DNA of 11,775 bases from Bdellovibrio sp. (lineage in GTDB: Bacteria > Bdellovibrionota > Bdellovibrionia > Bdellovibrionales > Bdellovibrionaceae): the NCBI GenBank assembly GCA_003176075.1, contig PSRN01000010.1, forward strand, positions 1 to 11,775, in the 5' to 3' direction. The position numbers and the translations under genes were made by a program. Shown piece by piece: positions 1 to 6,909 of this stretch (the first letter of the stretch is position 1; each line of letters starts with the position of its first letter). The notes beneath the pieces were generated by a model. It had not been told where the DNA came from. It saw only the letters and a list, made by a program, of their open reading frames with translations, and searched no databases.

Positions 1-549
1 GAGGCCGGGGCCGTTGAGTTGCTCGGAATCGCAAAAAGTCTAAAGGCGGTTGAAAAAGCTGATCTTTTGTTTTGGGTGTTGGACGAAAGCGTTGATTTTT
101 CAGGGGAGGAAATTGAACTCTTGCGGGGTATTCAGAAACGTGACGTCGACGTTGTTGTCATTGCGAACAAGGCCGATCTGGTGGCGGACGAAGATGCTCG
201 CCGAAAGAAAGTTCGGAATTTGCTTGGTGGCCAAATCGAGTATTTGCCTGTGAGTGCCGTTGGCGGTGGCGATGAAAGGGAAAAAATACTCGCTGAAGTT
301 CGCCGGCGGGTGGAGGGTCTTGGCGGTGGGAATGAAGTGGTGATATCACAGGCTCGCCACCACGAGTCGTTTTCGCGAACATCCAATTCCCTGCAAAAGG
401 CCTGTGATGCGGCAATTTCAGGGCTAAGTGCCGAATTTACGGCGTTAGGACTGAGAGAAGCGCTCACGGAAGTGGAGGGGGTGCTCGGCGAAAGATTCGA
501 CGAACAGGTGATTGATCGAATCTTCAAGGAATTTTGTCTGGGAAAATAA
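1..549 (+). CDS. mnmE: MnmE, tRNA uridine-34 modification GTPase (C-terminal part)
   Basis: This is the last 182 codons of a gene that begins before the window; frame 1 is open from base 1. MnmE is a GTPase that works with MnmG to add an aminomethyl-type group to uridine 34 of certain tRNAs. The fragment begins just after the G3 (DTAG) region, in the segment usually reading like VEKIGIERS..AIEEADL (here VELLGIAKSLKAVEKADL). It contains the G4 motif NKAD (in VIANKADL), a G5-like VSA, and the diagnostic C-terminal C-x-G-K end (FCLGK followed by TAA), whose cysteine is conserved in the family. G1 and G2 lie outside the window. mnmG follows on the same strand. Identification is firm; only the start is unseen. 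Confidence 0.96.
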   Translation, partial: EAGAVELLGIAKSLKAVEKADLLFWVLDESVDFSGEEIELLRGIQKRDVDVVVIANKADLVADEDARRKKVRNLLGGQIEYLPVSAVGGGDEREKILAEVRRRVEGLGGGNEVVISQARHHESFSRTSNSLQKACDAAISGLSAEFTALGLREALTEVEGVLGERFDEQVIDRIFKEFCLGK

Positions 550-602
550 CGCCTGGTAGGAAAAGACCGAATGAGCGGAACGTGCGCGGAGAAAAATTTA
601 GA

Positions 603-2507
603 GTGGTAAATTGCGCAGCAAGTGACTTTGACGTGATTGTGATCGGTGCTGGTCACGCGGGTATTGAAGCCTGCCTTGCATCGGCTCGATTGGGGCTGCG
701 GACCCTGATGATCACCACGGGTTTGAATCGAATCGGTTATATGAGTTGCAATCCCTCGATTGGTGGTTTGGCGAAAGGCCACATGGTCCGTGAACTGGAT
801 GTCTTGGGCGGGGAGATGGGTCTTGCCGCGGATGCCACTTGCATTCAGTTCAAGCGTCTCAACTCAGGGAAAGGACCTGCCGTTCGCGGGTCCCGTGTCC
901 AGAGCGATAAGGAAGAGTATGCATTGTATATGCAACGTCGACTTTCGCTACAGACCAATCTGACGCTTCTTGAATCTGAAGTGAAGGAGCTGCTGATTGC
1001 CAAGGACAAGTGTGTAGGGGTGCGCATTGGCGATGGTTCAGCGATTCGAAGTCAGGCCACGGTGATTACGGCGGGAACTTTCATGAATGGTGTTCTCCAT
1101 GTGGGCCTTCAGCAAACTCCAGGTGGCCGAGTCGGGGAGCGGGCCACCACGGGCCTTTCAGATCAGCTGAAATCTCTTGGGTTTAGCGTGCGGCGGTTGA
1201 AAACAGGGACTCCGGCGCGGTTGGAAAAATCTTCGATCGATTGGGGGAAACTTACGCCTCAATACGGGGACGAGCGATTCTTTCCCATGAGTTTCCGCAG
1301 CCCAGCTCATTTTCAACTGCCGCAAGTGGCCTGTTACTTGTCCCGGACAAACGAAGAGACTCATGAAATTATTCGGAAAAACCTCCATCGGTCGCCGATG
1401 TATTGCGGTGTGATCGAAGGGGTTGGTCCTCGTTATTGCCCAAGCATCGAAGACAAGGTCGTTCGCTTTAGTGACCGCACCAGTCATCAAACATTTTTGG
1501 AGCCCGAAGGGGTGAGGTCAAATTTGATCTACCTCCAGGGGATTTCGACGAGTTTGCCAGAAGATGTTCAGCTCGAGTTCCTACGCACAATTCCAGGTTT
1601 GGAGCAGGTGAGGGTGATTCGTTATGGTTACGCTGTGGAATATGATTACTTCGAGCCGACTCAGATTTGGCATCGCCTTGAAAGTAGGCCACTTCGCCAG
1701 CTTTTTTTAGCGGGCCAAGTCAACGGGACTTCAGGATATGAGGAGGCTGCAGTTCAGGGTTTTGTGGCTGGCGTGAATGCAGCCCACTCCATCTTAAACC
1801 GAAGGGAGTTGGTCTTTCGTCGTGACGAGGCTTATATTGGTGTTTTAATTGATGATTTGGTGACAAAAGGGACGAAGGAACCCTATCGAATGTTCACTTC
1901 CAGAGCAGAACACCGCTTGGTGCTGCGTGAGGACAATACACTTGATCGTTTGGCCGACCGGGCGGCTGAGCTTGGGCTAATTGATGGCATGGTTTTCGAA
2001 CGGTATCAGGCGGTTAAGGCAGGTCGAGCAAAATTATTAGATGCGCTTCGTCGTGAGCGGGTTAACGCAGATGCAGGCACGCAGCGTAAGTTGGAGGAGT
2101 TCGGCAGTGCGCCGCTTTGCAAGTCGCTAAGCCTTGAAGAGCTGCTGCGGCGCCCAGAGCTGGATTTCCAAAAATTGCAGCGGATTGTGCCTGGGGTGAC
2201 AGAGGATGATCCATTGATTTTCGAGCCAGTTGAAATTGAAGTGAAATATGCTGGATACATACAGCGCCAGAATGAATTGATTAGTCAATGTCGTCGCTTT
2301 GAGGATTTGATGCTCGATCCCTTTCTGGACTACAATCAAATTGCTGGATTGTCGAAAGAGGAAATGGAAAAGCTCGCAAGAGTTCGGCCACGAACCTTGG
2401 GTCAGGCCAAAAGAATTAGCGGCGTAAATCCTTCGGCTGTGCAGTCTATTTTGATCTACTTGAAGGGTCAGAAAAGAGGGAACCAAGTTGAGCAAGCCAG
2501 CATCTAA
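603..2507 (+). CDS. mnmG: MnmG (GidA), FAD-dependent tRNA uridine-34 modification enzyme
   Basis: MnmG is the FAD/NADH-binding partner of MnmE in wobble-uridine modification. The predicted 634 residues match the family's usual 620-640. From the N terminus: the Rossmann motif GAGHAG (residues 15-20), SCNPSIGGLAKGH with Cys49, RLKTGTPARL, YCPSIEDK with Cys279, and LFLAGQVNGTSGYEEAAVQG near residue 370. Cys49 and Cys279 correspond to the two conserved family cysteines. The C-terminal TSRAEHRLVLREDN segment and helical domain are complete. The frame stays open upstream to a TTG at 534 overlapping mnmE. I chose GTG 603 because GGAGAA at 588-593 lies upstream and it gives the compact N terminus expected (S-D-F-D-V-I-V-I-G-A-G). 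GTG 582 is an alternative. The 3' end overlaps rsmG by 20 nt. Confidence 0.96.
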   Translation: MVNCAASDFDVIVIGAGHAGIEACLASARLGLRTLMITTGLNRIGYMSCNPSIGGLAKGHMVRELDVLGGEMGLAADATCIQFKRLNSGKGPAVRGSRVQSDKEEYALYMQRRLSLQTNLTLLESEVKELLIAKDKCVGVRIGDGSAIRSQATVITAGTFMNGVLHVGLQQTPGGRVGERATTGLSDQLKSLGFSVRRLKTGTPARLEKSSIDWGKLTPQYGDERFFPMSFRSPAHFQLPQVACYLSRTNEETHEIIRKNLHRSPMYCGVIEGVGPRYCPSIEDKVVRFSDRTSHQTFLEPEGVRSNLIYLQGISTSLPEDVQLEFLRTIPGLEQVRVIRYGYAVEYDYFEPTQIWHRLESRPLRQLFLAGQVNGTSGYEEAAVQGFVAGVNAAHSILNRRELVFRRDEAYIGVLIDDLVTKGTKEPYRMFTSRAEHRLVLREDNTLDRLADRAAELGLIDGMVFERYQAVKAGRAKLLDALRRERVNADAGTQRKLEEFGSAPLCKSLSLEELLRRPELDFQKLQRIVPGVTEDDPLIFEPVEIEVKYAGYIQRQNELISQCRRFEDLMLDPFLDYNQIAGLSKEEMEKLARVRPRTLGQAKRISGVNPSAVQSILIYLKGQKRGNQVEQASI

Positions 2508-3186
2508 TTTTTTTAGGTCAGGTTTTAGAGACCCGCTCGGAGATTCAACCGAGATTCATTGGCGCCTTGCCGAGTGGTACGGTGACCTGGGGCCGGAAAA
2601 GTTGGCCATGTTGAAAGTCTACCATGAGGAACTGATTCGCTTTAACGCTGCCGTTAACTTGATAAGCGTGAAAACTTTGAGTCAGGCTGACAGTCTCCAT
2701 TTCGCTGACTCGATTTGTGCTAGTCGCATCATTTATTCTGAAGCTGGCGCGCGCGAGTATTTTGACTTTGGTAGTGGTAATGGCTTTCCAGGACTGGTTT
2801 TCGGCATAGTGTTCCCTGACTGTAAGATTAGGTTGGTGGATGCCGATGAACGCAAGTGTGAGTTCCTTAAGCATGTGGTCAGCAAATTGAATATTCAGAA
2901 TATTCAAATTGTGAATACTCAATTTGAGAAGATTCCTGAGAAGTCAGCTAATTACGGCGTGAGCAGGGCATTGGCGACGTTGCCAAAGGCATTGCTGCTT
3001 TTGAGGAAGCAGTTTGTTAAGGGTGGCGTTCTCTTTCATATGAAAGGCGAAGAATGGTTCAATGAAGTTTCAAGCTTGCCTACCCAACTTTGTTCCTTCT
3101 GGCGCCCCGCGCTGGTCAAGGAATATAAGTTGCCGGTTGGAGAAGTCGCCTATTCAATTGTCAAGACAACTAAGATTGCAGATTGA
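2488..3186 (+). CDS. rsmG: RsmG (GidB), 16S rRNA guanine-527 N7 methyltransferase
   Basis: RsmG uses S-adenosylmethionine to methylate the N7 of G527 in 16S rRNA. The 232-residue product has the family's features: FNAAVNLIS followed by SLHFADSI (residues 52-76), the SAM-binding glycine loop FDFGSGNGFPG (92-102; usually DxGSGxGFPG), the acidic-loop region RLVDADERKCEFL (115-127), and SRALATL (159-165). The start is TTG, preceded by AGAGGG at 2475-2480 with a 7-nt gap. It lies inside the end of mnmG, which suggests translational coupling. The N terminus is some 20 residues longer than in many homologues. The mnmG-rsmG pairing is the standard origin-proximal gene pair. Codons around 2887-2922 carry repeats also found downstream of the gene. 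Confidence 0.95.
   Translation: MSKPASNFFRSGFRDPLGDSTEIHWRLAEWYGDLGPEKLAMLKVYHEELIRFNAAVNLISVKTLSQADSLHFADSICASRIIYSEAGAREYFDFGSGNGFPGLVFGIVFPDCKIRLVDADERKCEFLKHVVSKLNIQNIQIVNTQFEKIPEKSANYGVSRALATLPKALLLLRKQFVKGGVLFHMKGEEWFNEVSSLPTQLCSFWRPALVKEYKLPVGEVAYSIVKTTKIAD
2887..2922. repeat. Cluster of three GA(A/G)TATTC motifs inside rsmG
   Basis: Three copies of an octamer lie close together in the coding sequence: GAATATTC at 2889-2896, GAATATTC at 2898-2905, and GAATACTC (reverse complement of GAGTATTC) at 2913-2920. All sit in the TTGAATATTC / ATTCAA context. They encode the segment LNIQNIQIVNTQ of RsmG. The same motif recurs in the gap after the gene (3185-3299), so this may be part of one larger repeat cluster rather than a codon accident. 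No function is known to me. Confidence 0.55.
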
Positions 3187-3299
3187 GTATTCAATGAATT
3201 GAATATTCAATATTCAACTCATCTCAACTCAACCTTGGTCCAGATTTGGATATCCACCTTCAGTTTTGAGTATTCAACTGCCGCTAGACTTGAGTATTG
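3185..3299. repeat. Cluster of TTGA(A/G)TATTCAA motifs downstream of rsmG
   Basis: Copies of the partly palindromic motif occur at 3185-3192 (GAGTATTC), 3201-3208 (GAATATTC, within the perfect palindrome TTGAATATTCAA at 3199-3210), 3209-3215 (AATATTC), 3268-3275 (GAGTATTC) and 3292-3299 (GAGTATTG, degenerate). The first two form an 11-bp stem (3185-3195 with 3198-3208, one G-U pair, 2-nt loop) that overlaps the rsmG stop codon. The stretch is AT-rich and lies between convergent genes. It could be a protein-binding array, an unwinding region or a weak termination structure. TATCCACC at 3250-3257 is only a partial match to a DnaA box. Confidence 0.55.
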
Positions 3300-3381
3300 T
3301 TTAGACTGATCGGGCAGCCCTTTGTTGCTCCTTCGTTAGCTCCACTAGCGCTGCGTCGTTGCACCTCGGTCTGATCTAAAC
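3299..3381. repeat. 83-bp imperfect inverted repeat (possible terminator or small repeat element)
   Basis: The ends are GTTTAGA (3299-3305) and its exact reverse complement TCTAAAC (3375-3381). Allowing one bulged base and one mismatch, pairing continues inward: CTGATCGGG (3306-3314) with CTCGGTCTG (3365-3373). An inner GCAGC / GCTGC pair is also possible. A run of five T follows at 3388-3392, so an RNA read on the + strand could end here after rsmG. The terminal inverted ends would also suit a small REP/MITE-like element. No protein is evident in it. Confidence 0.5.
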
Positions 3382-3434
3382 TGCTGATTTTTGACAGGTT
3401 GTTTAATGGTTCAGGAATTTGCCGGAAGAGCCAC

Positions 3435-3974
3435 TCAGTGTTCGCCACTTTCAGAATGTGACTCTATTTTTGGCGCTTTGTTTACAGTATGTCCGTTGGG
3501 AAGACCGAGCGAAGCCCGCCTATCTGACACCGACCAGGTATGTGGAGAGCTTTCAGCCCGCAGAGATTCAAGAAAGTCCTCCCGTTCTTGTTGGTTAGGC
3601 CATGGCTTATTATCAAACTCGGCCAGAAGATAGGCTTCACGGGCTCTCCATCTTTGCGATTCGTATTTTATTTCGTAATATTTGAGAAGTTGTTCAAGCT
3701 TAGTGATTCGCTCCTCGGTGTCTGCAATTCTTTTCTGTGCATACTTGATTTGACCTGTCTGAGGAGCAACATCGAGAAGTTTCGACTGAGCTTCTTCGTA
3801 GGCGGCCCGCGCGGCAGCGAGATCCTGGTCGGTTTGCCGGCGTCTCGCATCCAACTCCAAAAAAAGAGGATCTCGGTTTTCAGGTGTTGGATCTCTTTTA
3901 TTGCACGAGATAAGAAGACCAGCGGCGAGCAAGCTAACAACGGATAAAATTAGACGCATCTTTTTTTGGTGCAT
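3435..3974 (-). CDS. Small coiled-coil lipoprotein, function unknown
   Basis: I do not recognise the family. From ATG 3974 the product has 179 residues. Residues 1-23 form a lipoprotein signal peptide: basic start (MHQKKMR), hydrophobic core (LILSVVSLLAAGLLIS) and the lipobox LISC with the lipidated Cys at 24. Residues about 45-120 are rich in A, E, K, Q and R with heptad-like spacing, as expected for a periplasmic coiled coil. The tail is Ser- and His-rich with no clear fold. Other starts are TTG 3983 (AAAAGGGG 5 nt upstream) and ATG 3959; for ATG 3974, GGAG lies only 3 nt away. This is the only minus-strand gene, convergent with rsmG and divergent from parA, with parS in the shared upstream region. 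That position does not prove a segregation role. Confidence 0.82.
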   Translation of the reverse strand: MHQKKMRLILSVVSLLAAGLLISCNKRDPTPENRDPLFLELDARRRQTDQDLAAARAAYEEAQSKLLDVAPQTGQIKYAQKRIADTEERITKLEQLLKYYEIKYESQRWRAREAYLLAEFDNKPWPNQQEREDFLESLRAESSPHTWSVSDRRASLGLPNGHTVNKAPKIESHSESGEH

Positions 3975-4009
3975 ATTCTCCAAGTCGGCCCCTTTTGGAC
4001 CTCCGAAGT

Positions 4010-4025
4010 TGTTCCACGTGGAACA
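4010..4025. promoter_or_regulatory. parS: parS centromere-like site
   Basis: The 16 bases TGTTCCACGTGGAACA form a perfect palindrome and match the well-conserved chromosomal parS consensus (TGTTTCACGTGAAACA in Bacillus) at all but the two symmetric positions where C/G replaces T/A, a common natural variant. ParB binds and loads onto DNA at such sites. It lies in the 124-bp gap between the divergent lipoprotein gene and parA, about 75 bp before the parA start, so bound ParB could also affect transcription of either gene. A ParB protein with the matching domain is encoded just downstream. Confidence 0.95.
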
Positions 4026-4098
4026 TCGGCAAACTTACTAAATTTCTTGAATTCCTTTCAAATTTGCCTTTACCTTGATCCAAAGGAAGGGCTCCTGG

Positions 4099-4914
4099 AT
4101 GACAAAAGTAATATGTATAGCCAACCAAAAGGGAGGAGTGGGAAAAACTACCACTTCAGTCAATCTATCGGCTGCATTAGCGATATCGGGCAAGAAAGTT
4201 TTGCTTATTGACCTTGACCCTCAGGGAAATGCTTCAAGCGGTCTTGGGATCAAGCGGCACGATTTCCAGGAGAATAACATTTACCACGTTCTAATTGGTG
4301 AAAGGGCCCTTTCTGAAGTCCTTGCGCCGACGAAAATGCAGAATCTTTTGGTTGCAACTGCAAATCCAGACCTTGTGGGAGCCGAAATTGAGCTCGTTGA
4401 TATGCCTCAGCGAGAATATCGACTAAAGTCTGCGATATCACCATTTCTACGCGAATATGATTTCATCCTTATCGACTGCCCGCCGTCATTAGGTCTTCTG
4501 ACTCTCAATGCCCTAACGGCTGCCAGCAGTTTCCTTGTTCCCTTACAGTGTGAATACTATGCTCTAGAAGGTCTTTCGCAGTTACTCAATACGGCCGGGT
4601 TGGTTAAGAAGAACCTCAATCAAGGGCTCCATATTGAGGGAATTTTGTTAACCATGTTCGATACGCGAAACAATCTGTCTCACCAAGTAGTGCAAGAGAT
4701 TAAGACGCACTTTGGGGATAAGGTTTTTCATGCTGTAATTCCCAGAAACGTCCGTTTGAGCGAAGCTCCAAGCCACGGCCTGTCCATCTTACAATATGAC
4801 CCAAAATCTATTGGCTCTCTTAAATATCAGGAGCTCGCCCAGGAGCTCATTTTGCGTCCAGTGAGTCTGGAAGTTCAGAACGCCGGAGGAGCATATGGAG
4901 ATATAAATGCCTAA
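4099..4914 (+). CDS. parA: ParA (Soj), chromosome-partitioning ATPase
   Basis: ParA is a deviant Walker-A ATPase that binds DNA non-specifically and moves ParB-parS complexes. The 271-residue product has the signature KGGVGKTT (residues 11-18, with the lysine at 11 and the P-loop lysine at 16), the A' motif LLIDLDPQGNASSG (35-48), Walker B ILIDCPPSLG (123-132), and RNVRLSEAPSHG near the C terminus. It lacks an N-terminal helix-turn-helix, as in chromosomal Soj-type rather than P1-type ParA. ATG 4099 has GGAAGG at 4085-4090 at good spacing; the frame is open to TTG 4075. It overlaps parB by 8 nt and has parS just upstream. I see no clear promoter. Confidence 0.97.
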   Translation: MTKVICIANQKGGVGKTTTSVNLSAALAISGKKVLLIDLDPQGNASSGLGIKRHDFQENNIYHVLIGERALSEVLAPTKMQNLLVATANPDLVGAEIELVDMPQREYRLKSAISPFLREYDFILIDCPPSLGLLTLNALTAASSFLVPLQCEYYALEGLSQLLNTAGLVKKNLNQGLHIEGILLTMFDTRNNLSHQVVQEIKTHFGDKVFHAVIPRNVRLSEAPSHGLSILQYDPKSIGSLKYQELAQELILRPVSLEVQNAGGAYGDINA

Positions 4915-5926
4915 CATATCTAATGAAACTCCAAACAAACAAAAAAGACTAGGGCGTGGACTTGGATCTCTATTTAATGAGAATATAACCCCTACTTCAC
5001 CGGGCCAGGGCAATCAGCCAACTTCTGGGACGGAAAATAGTGCGGCGGCGTCCCAGCCGGCGACCTTGGCAGGAGCAAGCTCAACTAAATCAGAGCTAAA
5101 GAGTGAGGACGCAGTTCCTGCTGAAGGGCGCATTTGGAATATGGCGGTGGAAAAGCTGAAACCGTCATCGTTGCAACCAAGGACTCACTTCGAGCGGGAT
5201 CAACTCGAGGAGCTTGCGCAGTCCATAAAATCAAGTGGCATCCTTCAGCCTATTGTTGCCAGAAAGATTGGATCACAAGGTTTCGAGATTGTTGCTGGAG
5301 AACGTAGGTGGCGCGCTGCGCAGCTTGCCGGAATGCATGAAGTACCTGTTATTATACGAGAATACTCTGACAGAGAAACATTAGAGCTGGCCTTGGTTGA
5401 AAATCTTCAGCGCCAGGACCTCAATCCGGTGGAAGAGGCTGAGGCGTTCCAACGGTTGGCCTCTGAGTTCTCACTGACGCAGCAGCAAATTGCTGAGAAG
5501 GTAGGAAAAGAACGGGCAACGATCACCAATGCTCTTCGTCTGCTTCAGCTGCCACCGGAAGTTCGTGACATGGTGGCTCGCTCGGAGATTTCAGTAGGGC
5601 ATGCAAAGGTCTTGCTTTCGCTTTCTGAAAGCTCGGAGCAACGAAAATGGGCGACAAAGACATTCAAAGAAGGGCTTGCCGTACGCAAACTCGAAAAGCT
5701 TTTAGCGCGCGAGAAAGAAGAGCGAGACCCGACTCAAGAACAAACGCCAGAAGGGAATCTTGCCGTCAAATTGGCCAGTGGGTTGAGCGACGAGCTGCAG
5801 AAACTATTGGGAACAAAGGTGTCCATTGAATATGAAAAGGGTAAGGGGAAGATGTCGATTTACTTTTATTCCGATGAGCAACTTACAAGTCTTGCAGAAC
5901 GGGTGCGTGAAGGATGTCAGAAGTAG
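4907..5926 (+). CDS. parB: ParB (Spo0J), parS-binding CTPase clamp
   Basis: ParB binds parS, hydrolyses CTP and spreads along DNA as a clamp. The 339 residues contain the ParA-stimulating N-terminal motif RLGRGLGSLF (14-23), a Ser/Ala/Thr-rich linker (about 28-72), and the ParB/Srx domain from about 82. This has the CTP-binding boxes GERRWR (131-136) and ENLQRQDLNP (165-174; usual ENLQREDLNP). A helix-turn-helix follows (about 188-210) in TQQQIAEKVGKERATITNAL, then SVGHAKVLLSL and a C-terminal dimerisation region. ATG 4907 is preceded by GGAG (4897-4900) inside the end of parA, which points to coupled translation. The last 13 nt overlap the bactofilin gene. Confidence 0.97.
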   Translation: MPNISNETPNKQKRLGRGLGSLFNENITPTSPGQGNQPTSGTENSAAASQPATLAGASSTKSELKSEDAVPAEGRIWNMAVEKLKPSSLQPRTHFERDQLEELAQSIKSSGILQPIVARKIGSQGFEIVAGERRWRAAQLAGMHEVPVIIREYSDRETLELALVENLQRQDLNPVEEAEAFQRLASEFSLTQQQIAEKVGKERATITNALRLLQLPPEVRDMVARSEISVGHAKVLLSLSESSEQRKWATKTFKEGLAVRKLEKLLAREKEERDPTQEQTPEGNLAVKLASGLSDELQKLLGTKVSIEYEKGKGKMSIYFYSDEQLTSLAERVREGCQK

Positions 5927-6276
5927 TTGAATTTCTTGATGAGAACGCCCTTCACTCGCAAATCTCAGCGGTCCTTGAGAAAGGCTCGCGCTTTGAGGGG
6001 AAACTGAGTTTCGAAGGGACGGTGAAGATTGGCGGGGAATTTCGCGGCGAAATTTTCACTCGGGATTACGTCGTTATTCTCGCTGGAGCCCGTGTCGAGG
6101 CCAACATCGAAGCGAATATTATCATCACTTGCGGTCGGGTGGAGGGAAACCTCTTCGCCCGACAAAGGGTGATCATGCACCCTCCGGCGGTGTTCAAAGG
6201 CACGGTGACCTCACCAAGCCTTCGCATCGATGAGGGGGTTGTGTTTGAGGGGGCCTCTTACATGCCTAAGATCTGA
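5914..6276 (+). CDS. Bactofilin cytoskeletal protein
   Basis: Bactofilins are small right-handed beta-helix proteins that polymerise into membrane-associated filaments used as scaffolds for envelope growth, polarity or chromosome positioning. The 120-residue product has a short polar tail (1-22) and then the bactofilin core with recurring G-x-(V/I/F)-x-G steps: SRFEGKLSFEGTVKIGGEFRG, VEANIEANIIITCGRVEGNL and PAVFKGTVTSPSLRIDEG. No transmembrane segment is seen. The ATG lies inside the end of parB (13-nt overlap) without a strong ribosome-binding site, so it is probably translated by coupling to parB. In Myxococcus, bactofilins (BacNOP) anchor the ParABS machinery at the poles; the location here suggests a similar partnership, but that is inference. 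Confidence 0.93.
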   Translation: MSEVVEFLDENALHSQISAVLEKGSRFEGKLSFEGTVKIGGEFRGEIFTRDYVVILAGARVEANIEANIIITCGRVEGNLFARQRVIMHPPAVFKGTVTSPSLRIDEGVVFEGASYMPKI

Positions 6277-6330
6277 GAGCGCAATCTAAAGAAGGCATGC
6301 ATCATGATGCATGCCTTCTAGATACGCTCT
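6276..6330. repeat. 30-bp perfect palindrome nested in a 55-bp dyad
   Basis: Positions 6290-6319 read the same on both strands, with the centre at CATCATG|ATG (6304/6305) and no spacer. Outside it the symmetry continues imperfectly: AGAGCG and ATCTA on the left (6276-6281, 6284-6288) pair with TAGAT and CGCTCT on the right (6319-6323, 6325-6330). The dyad starts at the last base of the bactofilin stop codon and ends before the atp promoter candidate. As RNA it would form a very stable hairpin that could end the par-bactofilin transcript, but no T-run follows, so a classic intrinsic terminator is not shown. Confidence 0.7.
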
Positions 6331-6401
6331 TAGATGAGCTCTGAGTCTGCCGGTTGATCAAAAAATGGTCCGCCCAAGACGCAGGCATTTGTTCATAAAT
6401 C

Positions 6402-6429
6402 TTGACCTGGAAATTGGACGGATGATACT
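6402..6429 (+). promoter_or_regulatory. Sigma-70-like promoter candidate for the atp genes
   Basis: TTGACC (6402-6407) and GATACT (6424-6429) are separated by 16 bp. They match the TTGACA and TATAAT consensus at 5/6 and 4/6 positions. Transcription would start near 6436, upstream of the ATG at 6464 and downstream of the in-frame ATGs at 6365 and 6422, which supports the shorter b' protein. It would drive b'-b-delta-alpha-gamma-beta. This is prediction from sequence only. Confidence 0.45.
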
Positions 6430-6463
6430 CGGAGCCCAGAAACCGACAGGAAATCTAAAATCT

Positions 6464-6904
6464 ATGTCATTTTTTGAAGCTCTTGGGATCGATCACACGA
6501 TCATCCTGCAGTTTGTCTTGTTTTCTATCGCCTTTTTCAGTTTGGCTTTTGGGCTTTTTAAACCCTATGTAGCGGCCTTGGAATTAAGAGAAAAAAAGAC
6601 GACAGGAAGTCAAACGGCAGCCTTGGGGCTCAAGGATGAGGCACAAGATCTGAAGAAGAATTACGAGCAGAAGGCTCGTGAATTGAGCTCTGACATCAAG
6701 ACGGTGTTCGACACCTATCGCGGCGAAGCTCAGCGAGAGAGTGAAAAGATCATAGCCAAGGCGCGTTCCCAATCGCAGGCTTTGATTGATGAATCTCGCA
6801 GCCGGATCGCGAAGGAACTCGCTGAGGCTCAAAAGAAGCTAAAGGATGAGATCCCGTCGATAACACAGTTGATCGTGTCCAAGCTACTTTCGAAGAAGGT
6901 GTGA
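6464..6904 (+). CDS. atpF: ATP synthase F0 subunit b' (peripheral stalk)
   Basis: A b-type subunit of the peripheral stalk that holds F1 against F0 in the inner membrane; it is the first of two b-type genes here, so I call it b'. From ATG 6464 the product has 146 residues: a short start (MSFFEALGIDH), one membrane helix at about 11-32 (TIILQFVLFSIAFFSLAFGLF), the K-P-Y-V-A-A-L turn, then a long charged alpha-helical coiled coil. The frame is open to ATG 6365 (179 residues) and ATG 6422, but their extra Arg-rich N termini do not look like the family and lie upstream of the predicted transcript start. AGGAAA at 6448-6453 precedes the chosen start. The stop overlaps the region just before the b gene. 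Confidence 0.88.
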   Translation: MSFFEALGIDHTIILQFVLFSIAFFSLAFGLFKPYVAALELREKKTTGSQTAALGLKDEAQDLKKNYEQKARELSSDIKTVFDTYRGEAQRESEKIIAKARSQSQALIDESRSRIAKELAEAQKKLKDEIPSITQLIVSKLLSKKV

Positions 6905-6909
6905 GATCA

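Noticed and set aside
3246..3260. Possible DnaA box around TATCCACC
   Set aside because: Only a partial match to TTATCCACA and no second box nearby, so an origin cannot be claimed.
3540..3947. 135-codon open frame on the + strand
   Set aside because: It lies wholly opposite the minus-strand lipoprotein gene, which has a clear signal peptide, lipobox and coiled coil; the + strand product has no recognisable features.
6365..6463. N-terminal extension of subunit b' from ATG 6365
   Set aside because: The Arg-rich extension does not resemble the family and lies across the promoter candidate; ATG 6464 gives the expected N terminus.
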